Below are positions 41,768 to 51,716 of a DNA stretch of 64,000 nucleotides, in pieces. Both the position numbers and the translations under genes were made by a program. Position 1 is the stretch's first letter, and each line of letters starts with the position of its first letter. The notes under the pieces were generated by a model. That model made no database searches. It was not told where the DNA came from and saw only the letters and a program-made list of their open reading frames with translations. The DNA lies in contig NC_060028.1 of assembly GCF_021134715.1 (NCBI RefSeq), forward strand, positions 2,936,501 through 3,000,500. The letters are read 5' to 3'. This DNA is from Daphnia pulex (lineage: Eukaryota; Arthropoda; Branchiopoda; Diplostraca; Daphniidae).

Positions 41768-41997
41768 TCAGTATAACGTTAGGAAATAATAATCGTAAGA
41801 GAAAAAGAAATGGAATGGAATTAATAACTTGTAATGTATCTTATCTAGATGACAACTAGACTAGAACAAGTAGACATCTGGAAACTACACACAGACAACC
41901 AACCAATCATAGTAATAGTTATCTCACGGTTCCTGGAAAGGAAAAAATGTAGTCAATAAGACTTGGTTCATTACATTGGAATAGAGCGCAATGGCAA

Positions 41998-42070
41998 GCC
42001 TGGCTAGCTCAGTCGGTAGAGCATGAGACTCTTAATCTCAGGGTCGGGGGTTCGAGCCCCCCGTTGGGCG
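41998..42070 (+). tRNA. tRNA-Lys(CTT), unit 22
   Basis: Consensus copy. Confidence 0.97.
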
Positions 42071-42167
42071 TCACATATTTGCAAATAATTGCAGATGAAA
42101 GTTAGAAGTTGGGAGACGATCGTTAGTATTTTGTAATCATTTCAGAATAATTCTGTAGCGGATTGTA

Positions 42168-42240
42168 GTTTCCATAGTGTAGTGGTTATCACGTCGGCCT
42201 AACACGCTGAAGGTCCTCAGTTCAATCCTGGGTGGAAACA
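42168..42240 (+). tRNA. tRNA-Val(AAC), unit 22
   Basis: Consensus copy. Confidence 0.97.
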
Positions 42241-42756
42241 GGACAATGTATTTGTAGAAAGACTATCAAAGAAGCACATTTTGTTTTTTTGAAAAAGCCA
42301 AGCATTCATGTTTCTTGTTAAAAATGAAATCTACAATATGACAATGTGAAGATATTCGCAATGCTGTATCCGGAGGAAGTCAACAGAAAGGGGGAAATCA
42401 ATGATGACTGTGGTTGTTGAAAAAGGTGCTATAACCCCGAAGAGACTTCTTCTGTAGCCAAACGTCAATGACTGTTGTTTTAGGGAAATGAAAAATGACT
42501 TGCGCTGGATGGGGAAGAATTCCATAAACACCGGAGGGGAATCTATATAGATTACACCAGAACCTGGAACAGTAGCTCCGGACAGAGGAAGAACATCATG
42601 AGCGTGCACCCTACGCTGCAAATGTTGAGTAGATTTAACAGTCATCAGTTAAAGAAGCCATATCGCGAGTGTGCGCTCTTCATTGGACGCTTTAGTTGGT
42701 TAATGGAGTCATGAGGCGAAGAAATTGAATTAAAACAACAGTATTCATTCACCATG

Positions 42757-42830
42757 CGCCCCTGGGTGGGATCGAACCACCAGCCTTCCGGTTAACAGCC
42801 GAACGCGCTAGCCAATTGCGCCACAGAGGC
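42757..42830 (-). tRNA. tRNA-Asn(GTT), unit 22
   Basis: Consensus C39 form. Confidence 0.97.
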
Positions 42831-42935
42831 ATGCTGATTGGTTAACGACACACTCGTCCAGTTCAACAGGCAAACCAAACATTACATTTTTTTAGTGTGG
42901 CCAACACTAATAAAATATTGCAGAAACATTGTGGG

Positions 42936-43008
42936 GCTTCCATAGTGTAGAGGTTATCACGTCGGCTTCACACGCTGAAGGTCCTCAGTTCGATCCTGAG
43001 TGGAAGCA
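42936..43008 (+). tRNA. tRNA-Val(CAC), unit 22
   Basis: Anticodon CAC. Confidence 0.97.
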
Positions 43009-43238
43009 TCAGTATAACGTTAGGAAATAATAATCGTAAGAGAAAAAGAAATGGAATGGAATTAATAACTTGTAATGTATCTTATCTAGATGACAACTAG
43101 ACTAGAACAAGTAGACATCTGGAAACTACACACAGACAACCAACCAATCATAGTAATAGTTATCTCACGGTTCCTGGAAAGGAAAAAATGTAGTCAATAA
43201 GACTTGGTTCATTACATTGGAATAGAGCGCAATGGCAA

Positions 43239-43311
43239 GCCTGGCTAGCTCAGTCGGTAGAGCATGAGACTCTTAATCTCAGGGTCGGGGGTTCGAGCCC
43301 CCCGTTGGGCG
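43239..43311 (+). tRNA. tRNA-Lys(CTT), unit 23
   Basis: Consensus copy. Confidence 0.97.
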
Positions 43312-43408
43312 TCACATATTTGCAAATAATTGCAGATGAAAGTTAGAAGTTGGGAGACGATCGTTAGTATTTTGTAATCATTTCAGAATAATTCTGTAGC
43401 GGATTGTA

Positions 43409-43481
43409 GTTTCCATAGTGTAGTGGTTATCACGTCGGCCTAACACGCTGAAGGTCCTCAGTTCAATCCTGGGTGGAAACA
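43409..43481 (+). tRNA. tRNA-Val(AAC), unit 23
   Basis: Consensus copy. Confidence 0.97.
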
Positions 43482-43997
43482 GGACAATGTATTTGTAGAA
43501 AGACTATCAAAGAAGCACATTTTGTTTTTTTGAAAAAGCCAAGCATTCATGTTTCTTGTTAAAAATGAAATCTACAATATGACAATGTGAAGATATTCGC
43601 AATGCTGTATCCGGAGGAAGTCAACAGAAAGGGGGAAATCAATGATGACTGTGGTTGTTGAAAAAGGTGCTATAACCCCGAAGAGACTTCTTCTGTAGCC
43701 AAACGTCAATGACTGTTGTTTTAGGGAAATGAAAAATGACTTGCGCTGGATGGGGAAGAATTCCATAAACACCGGAGGGGAATCTATATAGATTACACCA
43801 GAACCTGGAACAGTAGCTCCGGACAGAGGAAGAACATCATGAGCGTGCACCCTACGCTGCAAATGTTGAGTAGATTTAACAGTCATCAGTTAAAGAAGCC
43901 ATATCGCGAGTGTGCGCTCTTCATTGGACGCTTTAGTTGGTTAATGGAGTCATGAGGCGAAGAAATTGAATTAAAACAACAGTATTCATTCACCATG

Positions 43998-44071
43998 CGC
44001 CCCTGGGTGGGATCGAACCACCAGCCTTCCGGTTAACAGCCGAACGCGCTAGCCAATTGCGCCACAGAGGC
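43998..44071 (-). tRNA. tRNA-Asn(GTT), unit 23
   Basis: Consensus C39 form. Confidence 0.97.
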
Positions 44072-44176
44072 ATGCTGATTGGTTAACGACACACTCGTCC
44101 AGTTCAACAGGCAAACCAAACATTACATTTTTTTAGTGTGGCCAACACTAATAAAATATTGCAGAAACATTGTGGG

Positions 44177-44249
44177 GCTTCCATAGTGTAGAGGTTATCA
44201 CGTCGGCTTCACACGCTGAAGGTCCTCAGTTCGATCCTGAGTGGAAGCA
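44177..44249 (+). tRNA. tRNA-Val(CAC), unit 23
   Basis: Anticodon CAC. Confidence 0.97.
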
Positions 44250-44479
44250 TCAGTATAACGTTAGGAAATAATAATCGTAAGAGAAAAAGAAATGGAATGG
44301 AATTAATAACTTGTAATGTATCTTATCTAGATGACAACTAGACTAGAACAAGTAGACATCTGGAAACTACACACAGACAACCAACCAATCATAGTAATAG
44401 TTATCTCACGGTTCCTGGAAAGGAAAAAATGTAGTCAATAAGACTTGGTTCATTACATTGGAATAGAGCGCAATGGCAA

Positions 44480-44552
44480 GCCTGGCTAGCTCAGTCGGTA
44501 GAGCATGAGACTCTTAATCTCAGGGTCGGGGGTTCGAGCCCCCCGTTGGGCG
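44480..44552 (+). tRNA. tRNA-Lys(CTT), unit 24
   Basis: Consensus copy. Confidence 0.97.
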
Positions 44553-44649
44553 TCACATATTTGCAAATAATTGCAGATGAAAGTTAGAAGTTGGGAGACG
44601 ATCGTTAGTATTTTGTAATCATTTCAGAATAATTCTGTAGCGGATTGTA

Positions 44650-44722
44650 GTTTCCATAGTGTAGTGGTTATCACGTCGGCCTAACACGCTGAAGGTCCTC
44701 AGTTCAATCCTGGGTGGAAACA
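44650..44722 (+). tRNA. tRNA-Val(AAC), unit 24
   Basis: Consensus copy. Confidence 0.97.
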
Positions 44723-45238
44723 GGACAATGTATTTGTAGAAAGACTATCAAAGAAGCACATTTTGTTTTTTTGAAAAAGCCAAGCATTCATGTTTCTTGT
44801 TAAAAATGAAATCTACAATATGACAATGTGAAGATATTCGCAATGCTGTATCCGGAGGAAGTCAACAGAAAGGGGGAAATCAATGATGACTGTGGTTGTT
44901 GAAAAAGGTGCTATAACCCCGAAGAGACTTCTTCTGTAGCCAAACGTCAATGACTGTTGTTTTAGGGAAATGAAAAATGACTTGCGCTGGATGGGGAAGA
45001 ATTCCATAAACACCGGAGGGGAATCTATATAGATTACACCAGAACCTGGAACAGTAGCTCCGGACAGAGGAAGAACATCATGAGCGTGCACCCTACGCTG
45101 CAAATGTTGAGTAGATTTAACAGTCATCAGTTAAAGAAGCCATATCGCGAGTGTGCGCTCTTCATTGGACGCTTTAGTTGGTTAATGGAGTCATGAGGCG
45201 AAGAAATTGAATTAAAACAACAGTATTCATTCACCATG

Positions 45239-45312
45239 CGCCCCTGGGTGGGATCGAACCACCAGCCTTCCGGTTAACAGCCGAACGCGCTAGCCAATTG
45301 CGCCACAGAGGC
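45239..45312 (-). tRNA. tRNA-Asn(GTT), unit 24
   Basis: Consensus C39 form; last Asn gene of the window. Confidence 0.97.
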
Positions 45313-45417
45313 ATGCTGATTGGTTAACGACACACTCGTCCAGTTCAACAGGCAAACCAAACATTACATTTTTTTAGTGTGGCCAACACTAATAAAATAT
45401 TGCAGAAACATTGTGGG

Positions 45418-45490
45418 GCTTCCATAGTGTAGAGGTTATCACGTCGGCTTCACACGCTGAAGGTCCTCAGTTCGATCCTGAGTGGAAGCA
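45418..45490 (+). tRNA. tRNA-Val(CAC), unit 24
   Basis: Anticodon CAC. Confidence 0.97.
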
Positions 45491-45719
45491 TCAGTATAAC
45501 GTTAGGAAATAATAATCGTAAGAGAAAAAGAAATGGAATGGAATTAATAACTTGTAATGTATCTTATCTAGATGACAACTAGACTAGAACAATAGACATC
45601 TGGAAACTACACACAGACAACCAACCAATCATAGTAATAGTTATCTCACGGTTCCTGGAAAGGAAAAAATGTAGTCAATAAGACTTGGTTCATTACATTG
45701 GAATAGAGCGCAATGGCAA

Positions 45720-45792
45720 GCCTGGCTAGCTCAGTCGGTAGAGCATGAGACTCTTAATCTCAGGGTCGGGGGTTCGAGCCCCCCGTTGGGCG
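45720..45792 (+). tRNA. tRNA-Lys(CTT), unit 25
   Basis: Consensus gene in the truncated last unit. Confidence 0.97.
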
Positions 45793-45889
45793 TCACATAT
45801 TTGCAAATAATTGCAGATGAAAGTTAGAAGTTGGGAGACGATCGTTAGTATTTTGTAATCATTTCAGAATAATTCTGTAGCGGATTGTA

Positions 45890-45962
45890 GTTTCCATAGT
45901 GTAGTGGTTATCACGTCGGCCTAACACGCTGAAGGTCCTCAGTTCAATCCTGGGTGGAAACA
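45890..45962 (+). tRNA. tRNA-Val(AAC), unit 25
   Basis: Consensus gene; last tRNA of array 1. Confidence 0.97.
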
Positions 45963-46187
45963 GGACAATGTATTTGTAGAAAGACTATCAAAGAAGCACA
46001 TTTTGTTTTTTTGAAAAAGCCAAGCATTCATGTTTCTTGTTAAAAATGAAATCTACAATATGACAATGTGAAGATATTCGCAATGCTGTATCCGGAGGAA
46101 GTCAACAGAAAGGGGGAAATCAATGATGACTGTGGTTGTTGAAAAAGGTGCTACTTAGTCTTCAAGCCACGGTAGGAAATTTATCAA

Positions 46188-46259
46188 GGTTCTATGGTGT
46201 AATGGTTAGCACTTCAGACTCTGACTCTGACAATCTGAGTTCAAATCTCAGTAGGACCT
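46188..46259 (+). tRNA. tRNA-Gln(CTG), array 2 copy 1
   Basis: Decodes CAG. 72-nt cloverleaf with acceptor GGTTCTA/TAGGACC, A box TGGTGTAATGGTTAGC, anticodon loop CTCTGAC and B box AGTTCAAATCT. A T4 run follows after one base, so this gene ends the Lys-Ser-Gln run. It is the reference for other Gln copies. Confidence 0.96.
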
Positions 46260-46260
46260 A

Positions 46261-46264
46261 TTTT
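46261..46264 (+). terminator. Pol III T4 terminator after tRNA-Gln
   Basis: T4 two bases past the gene; present after every Gln copy. Confidence 0.75.
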
Positions 46265-46705
46265 ACTAGATAGCGAGATCGTTGCAAGAAAGGCCAGTCA
46301 AGACTTTTTCCCACAGTGCAACCCTCTCTTTTAGAGTTTATGCACTGCGTTGCTGATGGATTAGGATACTTGATTATGGTGAGTTATTGTACAACAGTAC
46401 GTTATTACGCCAGGCTGTCGAAGGGTGCTATACATGTTCGTTGCAAATCGTTATTTCTTCAAGTCACCGCCATTGCCACTTCAAAGTATGTCTGTTTGCA
46501 TCCATCCCCAAATACATCCGAGGGACACTATATCTTGCAAACGGCCTACAATTAGCAAACAACACTTTCGTAGTGGCGAGCACAACCCCATCGACGTAAA
46601 AACCATAATCGACGTAAACACCACAACCCTTTCTATCCTTTTCAAAACGAAGCAAAGTTTAGTATTTTGCTTTTTCTAAAGTTTGACTTGAATTTTTTCA
46701 AGAGG

Positions 46706-46710
46706 AAAAA
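46706..46710 (-). terminator. Pol III T5 terminator after tRNA-Met
   Basis: Five T on the minus strand, 10 nt past the tRNA-Met 3' end. No T4 separates Arg from Met upstream. Confidence 0.7.
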
Positions 46711-46719
46711 TGAAACAAA

Positions 46720-46792
46720 TGCCCCGAGTGAGGTTCGAACTCACGACCTCGAGATTATGAGACTCGAGCGCTGCCTACTGCGCTATCGAGGC
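46720..46792 (-). tRNA. tRNA-Met(CAT), elongator type, array 2 copy 1
   Basis: 73 nt, starts GCCTCGATAGCGCAGTAGG and has loop CTCATAA and T arm GTGAGTTCGAACCTCAC. The U-rich acceptor and T-loop TTCGAAC fit an elongator, not an initiator. Confidence 0.95.
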
Positions 46793-46856
46793 GGCCATCG
46801 TCCTTGAACGCTATAACAAAGTGGTGCCAACTGTCTTCCTTGAAACGCAAGTAAAT

Positions 46857-46929
46857 CGAGCTTGCCAGGAGTCGAACCTGGAATCTCCTGATCCGTAGTC
46901 AGGCGCGTTATCCATTGCGCCACAAACCC
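46857..46929 (-). tRNA. tRNA-Arg(ACG), array 2 copy 1
   Basis: 73 nt; A box TGGCGCAATGGATAACGC, loop CTACGGA, T arm CCAGGTTCGACTCCTGG, acceptor GGGTTTG/CAAGCTC with two G-U pairs. Reads CGU/CGC/CGA if A34 is inosine. Confidence 0.95.
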
Positions 46930-47227
46930 ATGTTATACGACGAACAATACTAATTGAAACAATTTAACTACTTGTTTTGAACAGAAAGTGATCAGGTTTG
47001 AATCATGTCTTTACTAGTGAAGTCATGTTTTAAGCCTTTAAACAAACCCCATGTTACACGACGAACAATACTAATTGTAAGAAACAACTACTTGTTTTGG
47101 ACAGAAAGTGATCAGGTTTGAATCATGTCTTTACTAGTGAAGTCATGTTTTAAGCCTTTAACAAGAATGGAATTTATTATTACTGTTCATACGATATTCA
47201 CTTAATTGTTGATAGGGAGGTAATACA

Positions 47228-47300
47228 GCCCGGTTAGCTCAGACGGTAGAGCGCGGGACTTTTAATCCTGAGGTCGATGGTTCAAGTCCCTCATCGGGCG
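47228..47300 (+). tRNA. tRNA-Lys(TTT), array 2 copy 1
   Basis: Decodes AAA/AAG. Loop CTTTTAA. The T-stem is GATGG/CCCTC with one mismatch, shared with the other type-A copies at 51590 and 55952; type-B copies have the paired GAGGG form. Confidence 0.93.
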
Positions 47301-47354
47301 TGAAACGTGGGATGTGTACAACATATGTGGTGGTGTTCAATACAGGATAATTAT

Positions 47355-48747
47355 CCCTGAGGTATATTTATATACGAAGGTCCTTAACAATATAGGGTGT
47401 GGGGTATAGGGGGTAGGGTAGTAGTAGCTAGTAGTGAAATTCAGAGGGTTTAATGTCCATTTAGTGTTCCTTTATACGTTTCTTCCCTGAATGACCAATC
47501 GTCACCAAATTTTGTACATAATTCTGTCAAAATTTGATACATGGCGTAACGGGGTTTTCATTTGTTTTCATTACTGTTTTAAAAATTTAATTTGCGTACT
47601 TGTTACCTAGCTGGTTGCCGAATCCTAGGCAGTGAATTCGCTTTTTTTGCGTAACCTTCCAACTGTCAGTGCATGCTCAGCAGTGTAAACAAAAACAAAA
47701 AAAAAGTTTGGATCTTCCCTAGCAAGACAAGTTTTCTGCTACGGGAGTGGAGAGTATTTATTATTTGATTTTGTTTTTATGTTCGATTTCGATTTCGTCT
47801 TTATTCTTCTTTTTACTTTGTATTTTCCCATTATTACTTTTTTAAATCTTTTGTTTTATTATCACCTCTTTTTGTTTACTGTTTTTTGTCTTGATTTTAA
47901 TAAATTTTTTGATCAAGTAAAATTTTCTATTCCTCCTTTTTTTAACAGTTAGTCATCAACCAAGAAGTTGAGGAACATTTAAAAATGTTTGATTATACTC
48001 ATTTTGAAGCTCTGGGTCATCTCTCTCTTCTTCCCTTGTCCTCTTCACAGTCATCAAGATCTTCTGGTGGTCGTGAAGAGTTACCACCGATCTTCCACTT
48101 CCATTTACCTCCGAAAGCTTTTTAAGTGTAATTTTTCAAAAATTACAAATTTATTTTTCGAGATCGAGATTCGAACCCTAAACAACACGAGTGGCAGCCC
48201 GAGTTGATAACTATTAGACCAACACTGACATTTTTATATAAGGGAATGCTTGGCCCGGTTGGTGAGTACACCAAATAATGTAACAAAAGTCGAAGTAAAG
48301 CAATGGTAATATCGCTAGTGACGCTACCATCGGTATCGATTTCGGAACCGGTCGTAAAACACTTAGGTTATATGCCTTAATTATAAAGATTTTTTCAGCG
48401 GTGGTTTAATCTAACTGCTAAGAGCACATCCATTTCTTTGTAGTTAATATGTAACTAATAATTTTTCTAATTCCATGTTACTGTAGTAATAAATATTGCT
48501 ATAACTTAATCTAAACATGAAGTGCGACGTGGGGTGGCGGGGCGAATCCTCCGCCATTCATAATTCGCACCACTCATAATATTACAGATTATTTTTCAAT
48601 TAGTTATAAAGAATCAATTATGGAAGATAATAAAGGGAAACAGAATTTTCCAAACGTTATAGTATGTATTAATCTACTATAACCTTGATTTTCTGTCTCT
48701 TTAACGTTTAAAACAATTACCGAAGGACGTTACCGAAGGAATCTTGT
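47355..48747. mobile_element. 1393-bp insert between Lys and Ser (copy 1), unclassified
   Basis: The unoccupied site is seen at about 56074 and in the type-B units, so both ends are exact: it starts CCCTGAGGTATATT and ends GGAATCTTGT. I see no terminal inverted repeats, no clear target duplication and no convincing ORF. It is A/T-rich with long T-rich stretches and contains one tRNA-like sequence. It introduces T4 runs between Lys and Ser. Confidence 0.7.
48160..48230 (-). other. tRNA-like sequence within the 1393-bp insert (copy 1)
   Basis: Minus strand has TTGGTCTAATAGTTATCAAC and GGGTTCGAATCTCGAT at tRNA spacing. Acceptor pairing is poor; a tRNA relic or SINE head. Confidence 0.5.
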
Positions 48748-48819
48748 TCTGTAATTAAATATTGCAGATAAACTGAGATAATCTGGATTTAGATGAAAAA
48801 CGTTAAGGAACAATATGTT

Positions 48820-48901
48820 GACGAGGTGACCGAGCGGTTAAGGTGATGGACTGCTAATCCATTGTGCATTGCACGCATGGGTTCGAATCCCATCCTCGTC
48901 G
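48820..48901 (+). tRNA. tRNA-Ser(GCT), array 2 copy 1
   Basis: Decodes AGC/AGU. 82 nt, type II with a long variable arm, anticodon stem-loop ATGGA-CTGCTAA-TCCAT, T arm TGGGTTCGAATCCCA, acceptor GACGAGG/CCTCGTC. Confidence 0.96.
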
Positions 48902-49021
48902 AAAGGAGTAGTTAGGGATATTGGCAACTGTAACGCACTCCAATTGCTATGCAGTGATCAGAGGTTCATAGCATTTCAATGTAGAAACTTAGTCTTCAAG
49001 CCACGGTAGGAAATTTATCAA

Positions 49022-49093
49022 GGTTCTATGGTGTAATGGTTAGCACTTCAGACTTTGACTCTGACAATCTGAGTTCAAATCTCAGTAGGACCT
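49022..49093 (+). tRNA. tRNA-Gln(TTG), array 2 copy 2
   Basis: Only Gln copy with anticodon TTG (loop CTTTGAC), which reads CAA. The equivalent gene one higher-order repeat later is CTG. Confidence 0.95.
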
Positions 49094-49268
49094 ATTTTAC
49101 TAGATAGCGAGATCGTTGCAAGAAAGGCCAGTCAAGACTTTTTCCCACAGTGCAACCCTCCCTTTTAGAGTTTATGCACTGCGTTGCTGACGGATTAGGG
49201 TACTTGATTATGGTGAGTTATTGTGCAACAGTACGTTATTACGCCAGGCTGTCGGAGGGTGCTGTACA

Positions 49269-49820
49269 GTACCCACCAAACTATTAGGTACACCCCCCTA
49301 TTTTCAGTGCATTCTTATGGCACTACGTGTCCTAGATAAAATGCAATAACTCTTGAACCGCTTGGGCTAGATTTTTTTCCCTTTGGCCCTGAGTAGATCT
49401 AATGATGATCTACATTTTTTCTACACATGAAGTTGTCGTAGGATTAACCCCCACGGCGCTACGGTATCGTTCAGTTTATTAGGTACACCCGTTTTCCCCC
49501 ATATGCGCCGTGTTAAATACGGCGTTTTCAAAAATTTATAAAAAATACTAAAAGTAAAGCTAAAATTTTTTTCTTTGTGCCAAAAGAAGCACAATTCTTC
49601 ACTCTATACGAATATAAAGAATGATTTACACTAAAATTAACTCAGAGAACCCTTCCCTATACCTCAAAGTTTTCCACTTCAAAATTTGTCGAAATTTCTA
49701 ATGCCTATGGGGGCGACAGTGCAAGTGTGTAGTAAAAAGTAAAAATTTTGAAGTGGAAAACTTTAGGGTATAGGGAAGGGTTCTCTGAGTTGATTTTATT
49801 GTAAAACATTCTTTATTTAT
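49269..49820. mobile_element. Composite DNA-element insert replacing tRNA-Met (copy 1)
   Basis: Relative to unit A, ~340 bp including most of tRNA-Met is gone and ~552 bp has replaced it. The left part begins CAGTACCCACCAAACTATTA and contains TTTATTAGGTACACC twice, like the ends of small cut-and-paste elements. The right part is the palindrome listed separately. No transposase frame. Confidence 0.75.
49615..49815. repeat. 201-bp palindromic MITE-like element (copy 1)
   Basis: Arms of ~73 bp, starting TAAAGAATG and ending CATTCTTTA, face each other across ~55 bp with few mismatches. Non-autonomous foldback type; the superfamily is not clear. Confidence 0.8.
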
Positions 49821-49834
49821 TGCGCTATCGAGGC
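49821..49834 (-). pseudogene. tRNA-Met remnant in unit B (copy 1)
   Basis: Only the first ~14 nt of the tRNA-Met gene survive next to the palindromic element. Confidence 0.85.
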
Positions 49835-49898
49835 GGCCATCGTCCTTGAACGCTTTAACAAAGTGGTACCAACTGTCTTCCTTGAAACGCAAGTAAAT

Positions 49899-49971
49899 CG
49901 AGCTTGCCAGGAGTCGAACCTGGAATCTCCTGATCCGTGGTCAGGCGCGTTATCCATTGCGCCACAAAACC
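49899..49971 (-). tRNA. tRNA-Arg(ACG), type-B variant, copy 2
   Basis: The invariant T33 is C (loop CCACGGA), and one acceptor pair is lost (GGTTTTG). Possibly impaired; probably charged poorly if at all. Confidence 0.8.
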
Positions 49972-50148
49972 ACGTTATACGACGAACAATACTAATTTTA
50001 AGAAACCACTACTTGTTTTGAACAGAAAGTGATCAGGTTTGAATCATGTCTTTACTAGTGAAGTCATGTTTTAAGCCTTTAACAAGAATTTAATTTATTA
50101 TTACTGTTCATACGATCTTCACTGAATTGTTGATAGGTAGGTAATACA

Positions 50149-50221
50149 GCCCGGTTAGCTCAGACGGTAGAGCGTGGGACTTTTAATCCTGAGGTCGAGG
50201 GTTCAAGTCCCTCATCGGGCG
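50149..50221 (+). tRNA. tRNA-Lys(TTT), copy 2
   Basis: Fully paired T-stem (GAGGG/CCCTC); one change in the anticodon stem region (GCGTGGGA). Confidence 0.95.
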
Positions 50222-50347
50222 TGAAACGTGGGATGTGTACTAGATATGTGGTGGTGTTCGATACGGGATAATTATTCTGTAATTCAATGGTGCAGATAAA
50301 CTGAGATAATCTGGCTTTAGATGAAAAACAATAAGGAATAAAATGTC

Positions 50348-50429
50348 GACGAGGTGACCGAGCGGTAAAGGGGAAGGACTGCTAATCCATTGTGTATAGC
50401 ACGCATGGGTTCGAATCCCATCCTCGTCG
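50348..50429 (+). tRNA. tRNA-Ser(GCT), type-B variant, copy 2
   Basis: Several changes in the D arm and a mismatch in the anticodon stem (AAGGA against TCCAT); anticodon GCT kept. Confidence 0.88.
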
Positions 50430-50549
50430 AAAGGAGTAGTTAGGGATATTGGCAACTGTAACGCACTCCAATTACTATGCAGTGTTCAGAGGTTCATAGC
50501 ATTTCAATGTAGAAACTTAGTCTTCAAGCCACGGTAGGAAATTTATCAA

Positions 50550-50621
50550 GGTTCTATGGTGTAATGGTTAGCACTTCAGACTCTGACTCTGACAATCTGA
50601 GTTCAAATCTCAGTAGGACCT
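50550..50621 (+). tRNA. tRNA-Gln(CTG), copy 3
   Basis: Identical to copy 1. Confidence 0.96.
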
Positions 50622-51081
50622 ATTTTACTAGATAGCGAGATCGTTGCAAGAAAGGCCAGTCAAGACTTTTTCCCACAGTGCAACCCTCTCTTTTAGAGTT
50701 TATGCACTGCGTTGCTGATGGATTAGGATACTTGATTATGGTGAGTTATTGTACAACAGTACGTTATTACGCCAGGCTGTCGAAGGGTGCTATACATGTT
50801 CGTTGCAAATCGTTATTTCTTCAAGTCACCGCCATTGCCACTTCAAAGTATGTCTGTTTGCATCCATCCCCAAATACATCCGAGGGACACTATATCTTGC
50901 AAACGGCCTACAATTAGCAAACAACACTTTCGTAGTGGCGAGCACAACCCCATCGACGTAAAAACCATAATCGACGTAAACACCACAACCCTTTCTATCC
51001 TTTTCAAAACGAAGCAAAGTTTAGTATTTTGCTTTTTCTAAAGTTTGACTTGAATTTTTTCAAGAGGAAAAATGAAACAAA

Positions 51082-51154
51082 TGCCCCGAGTGAGGTTCGA
51101 ACTCACGACCTCGAGATTATGAGACTCGAGCGCTGCCTACTGCGCTATCGAGGC
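51082..51154 (-). tRNA. tRNA-Met(CAT), copy 2
   Basis: Identical to copy 1. Confidence 0.95.
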
Positions 51155-51218
51155 GGCCATCGTCCTTGAACGCTATAACAAAGTGGTGCCAACTGTCTTC
51201 CTTGAAACGCAAGTAAAT

Positions 51219-51291
51219 CGAGCTTGCCAGGAGTCGAACCTGGAATCTCCTGATCCGTAGTCAGGCGCGTTATCCATTGCGCCACAAACCC
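51219..51291 (-). tRNA. tRNA-Arg(ACG), copy 3
   Basis: Type-A form, identical to copy 1. Confidence 0.95.
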
Positions 51292-51589
51292 ATGTTATAC
51301 GACGAACAATACTAATTGAAACAATTTAACTACTTGTTTTGAACAGAAAGTGATCAGGTTTGAATCATGTCTTTACTAGTGAAGTCATGTTTTAAGCCTT
51401 TAAACAAACCCCATGTTACACGACGAACAATACTAATTGTAAGAAACAACTACTTGTTTTGGACAGAAAGTGATCAGGTTTGAATCATGTCTTTACTAGT
51501 GAAGTCATGTTTTAAGCCTTTAACAAGAATGGAATTTATTATTACTGTTCATACGATATTCACTTAATTGTTGATAGGGAGGTAATACA

Positions 51590-51662
51590 GCCCGGTTAGC
51601 TCAGACGGTAGAGCGCGGGACTTTTAATCCTGAGGTCGATGGTTCAAGTCCCTCATCGGGCG
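51590..51662 (+). tRNA. tRNA-Lys(TTT), copy 3
   Basis: Type-A form with the T-stem mismatch. Confidence 0.93.
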
Positions 51663-51716
51663 TGAAACGTGGGATGTGTACAACATATGTGGTGGTGTTC
51701 AATACAGGATAATTAT

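Larger units (their letters stand above)
41556..46153. repeat. tRNA array 1, block 4 (end of unit 21 to truncated unit 25)
   Basis: Three complete units and two partial ones. Unit 25 stops inside the spacer open frame at the sequence GGTGCTA, where array 2 starts. Confidence 0.95.
46154..50515. repeat. tRNA array 2, higher-order repeat 1 (4362 bp: unit A + unit B)
   Basis: Unit A: Gln, Met(-), Arg(-), Lys, 1393-bp insert, Ser. Unit B: Gln, palindromic element in place of Met, Arg(-), Lys, Ser. A repeats at +4362 with very few differences. The Gln-Met spacer (46260-46719) holds no gene that I can see. The Arg-Lys spacer of A contains a ~115-bp segment twice in tandem (about 46930-47165). Confidence 0.93.

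Noticed and set aside
46316-46679. Overlapping 70-84 codon frames after tRNA-Gln
   Set aside because: They recur only because unit A recurs, several frames overlap in the same DNA, and none has a recognisable domain.
47355-48747. Helitron
   Set aside because: The TC start and A/T site fit, but the end is CTTG and no terminal hairpin is evident.
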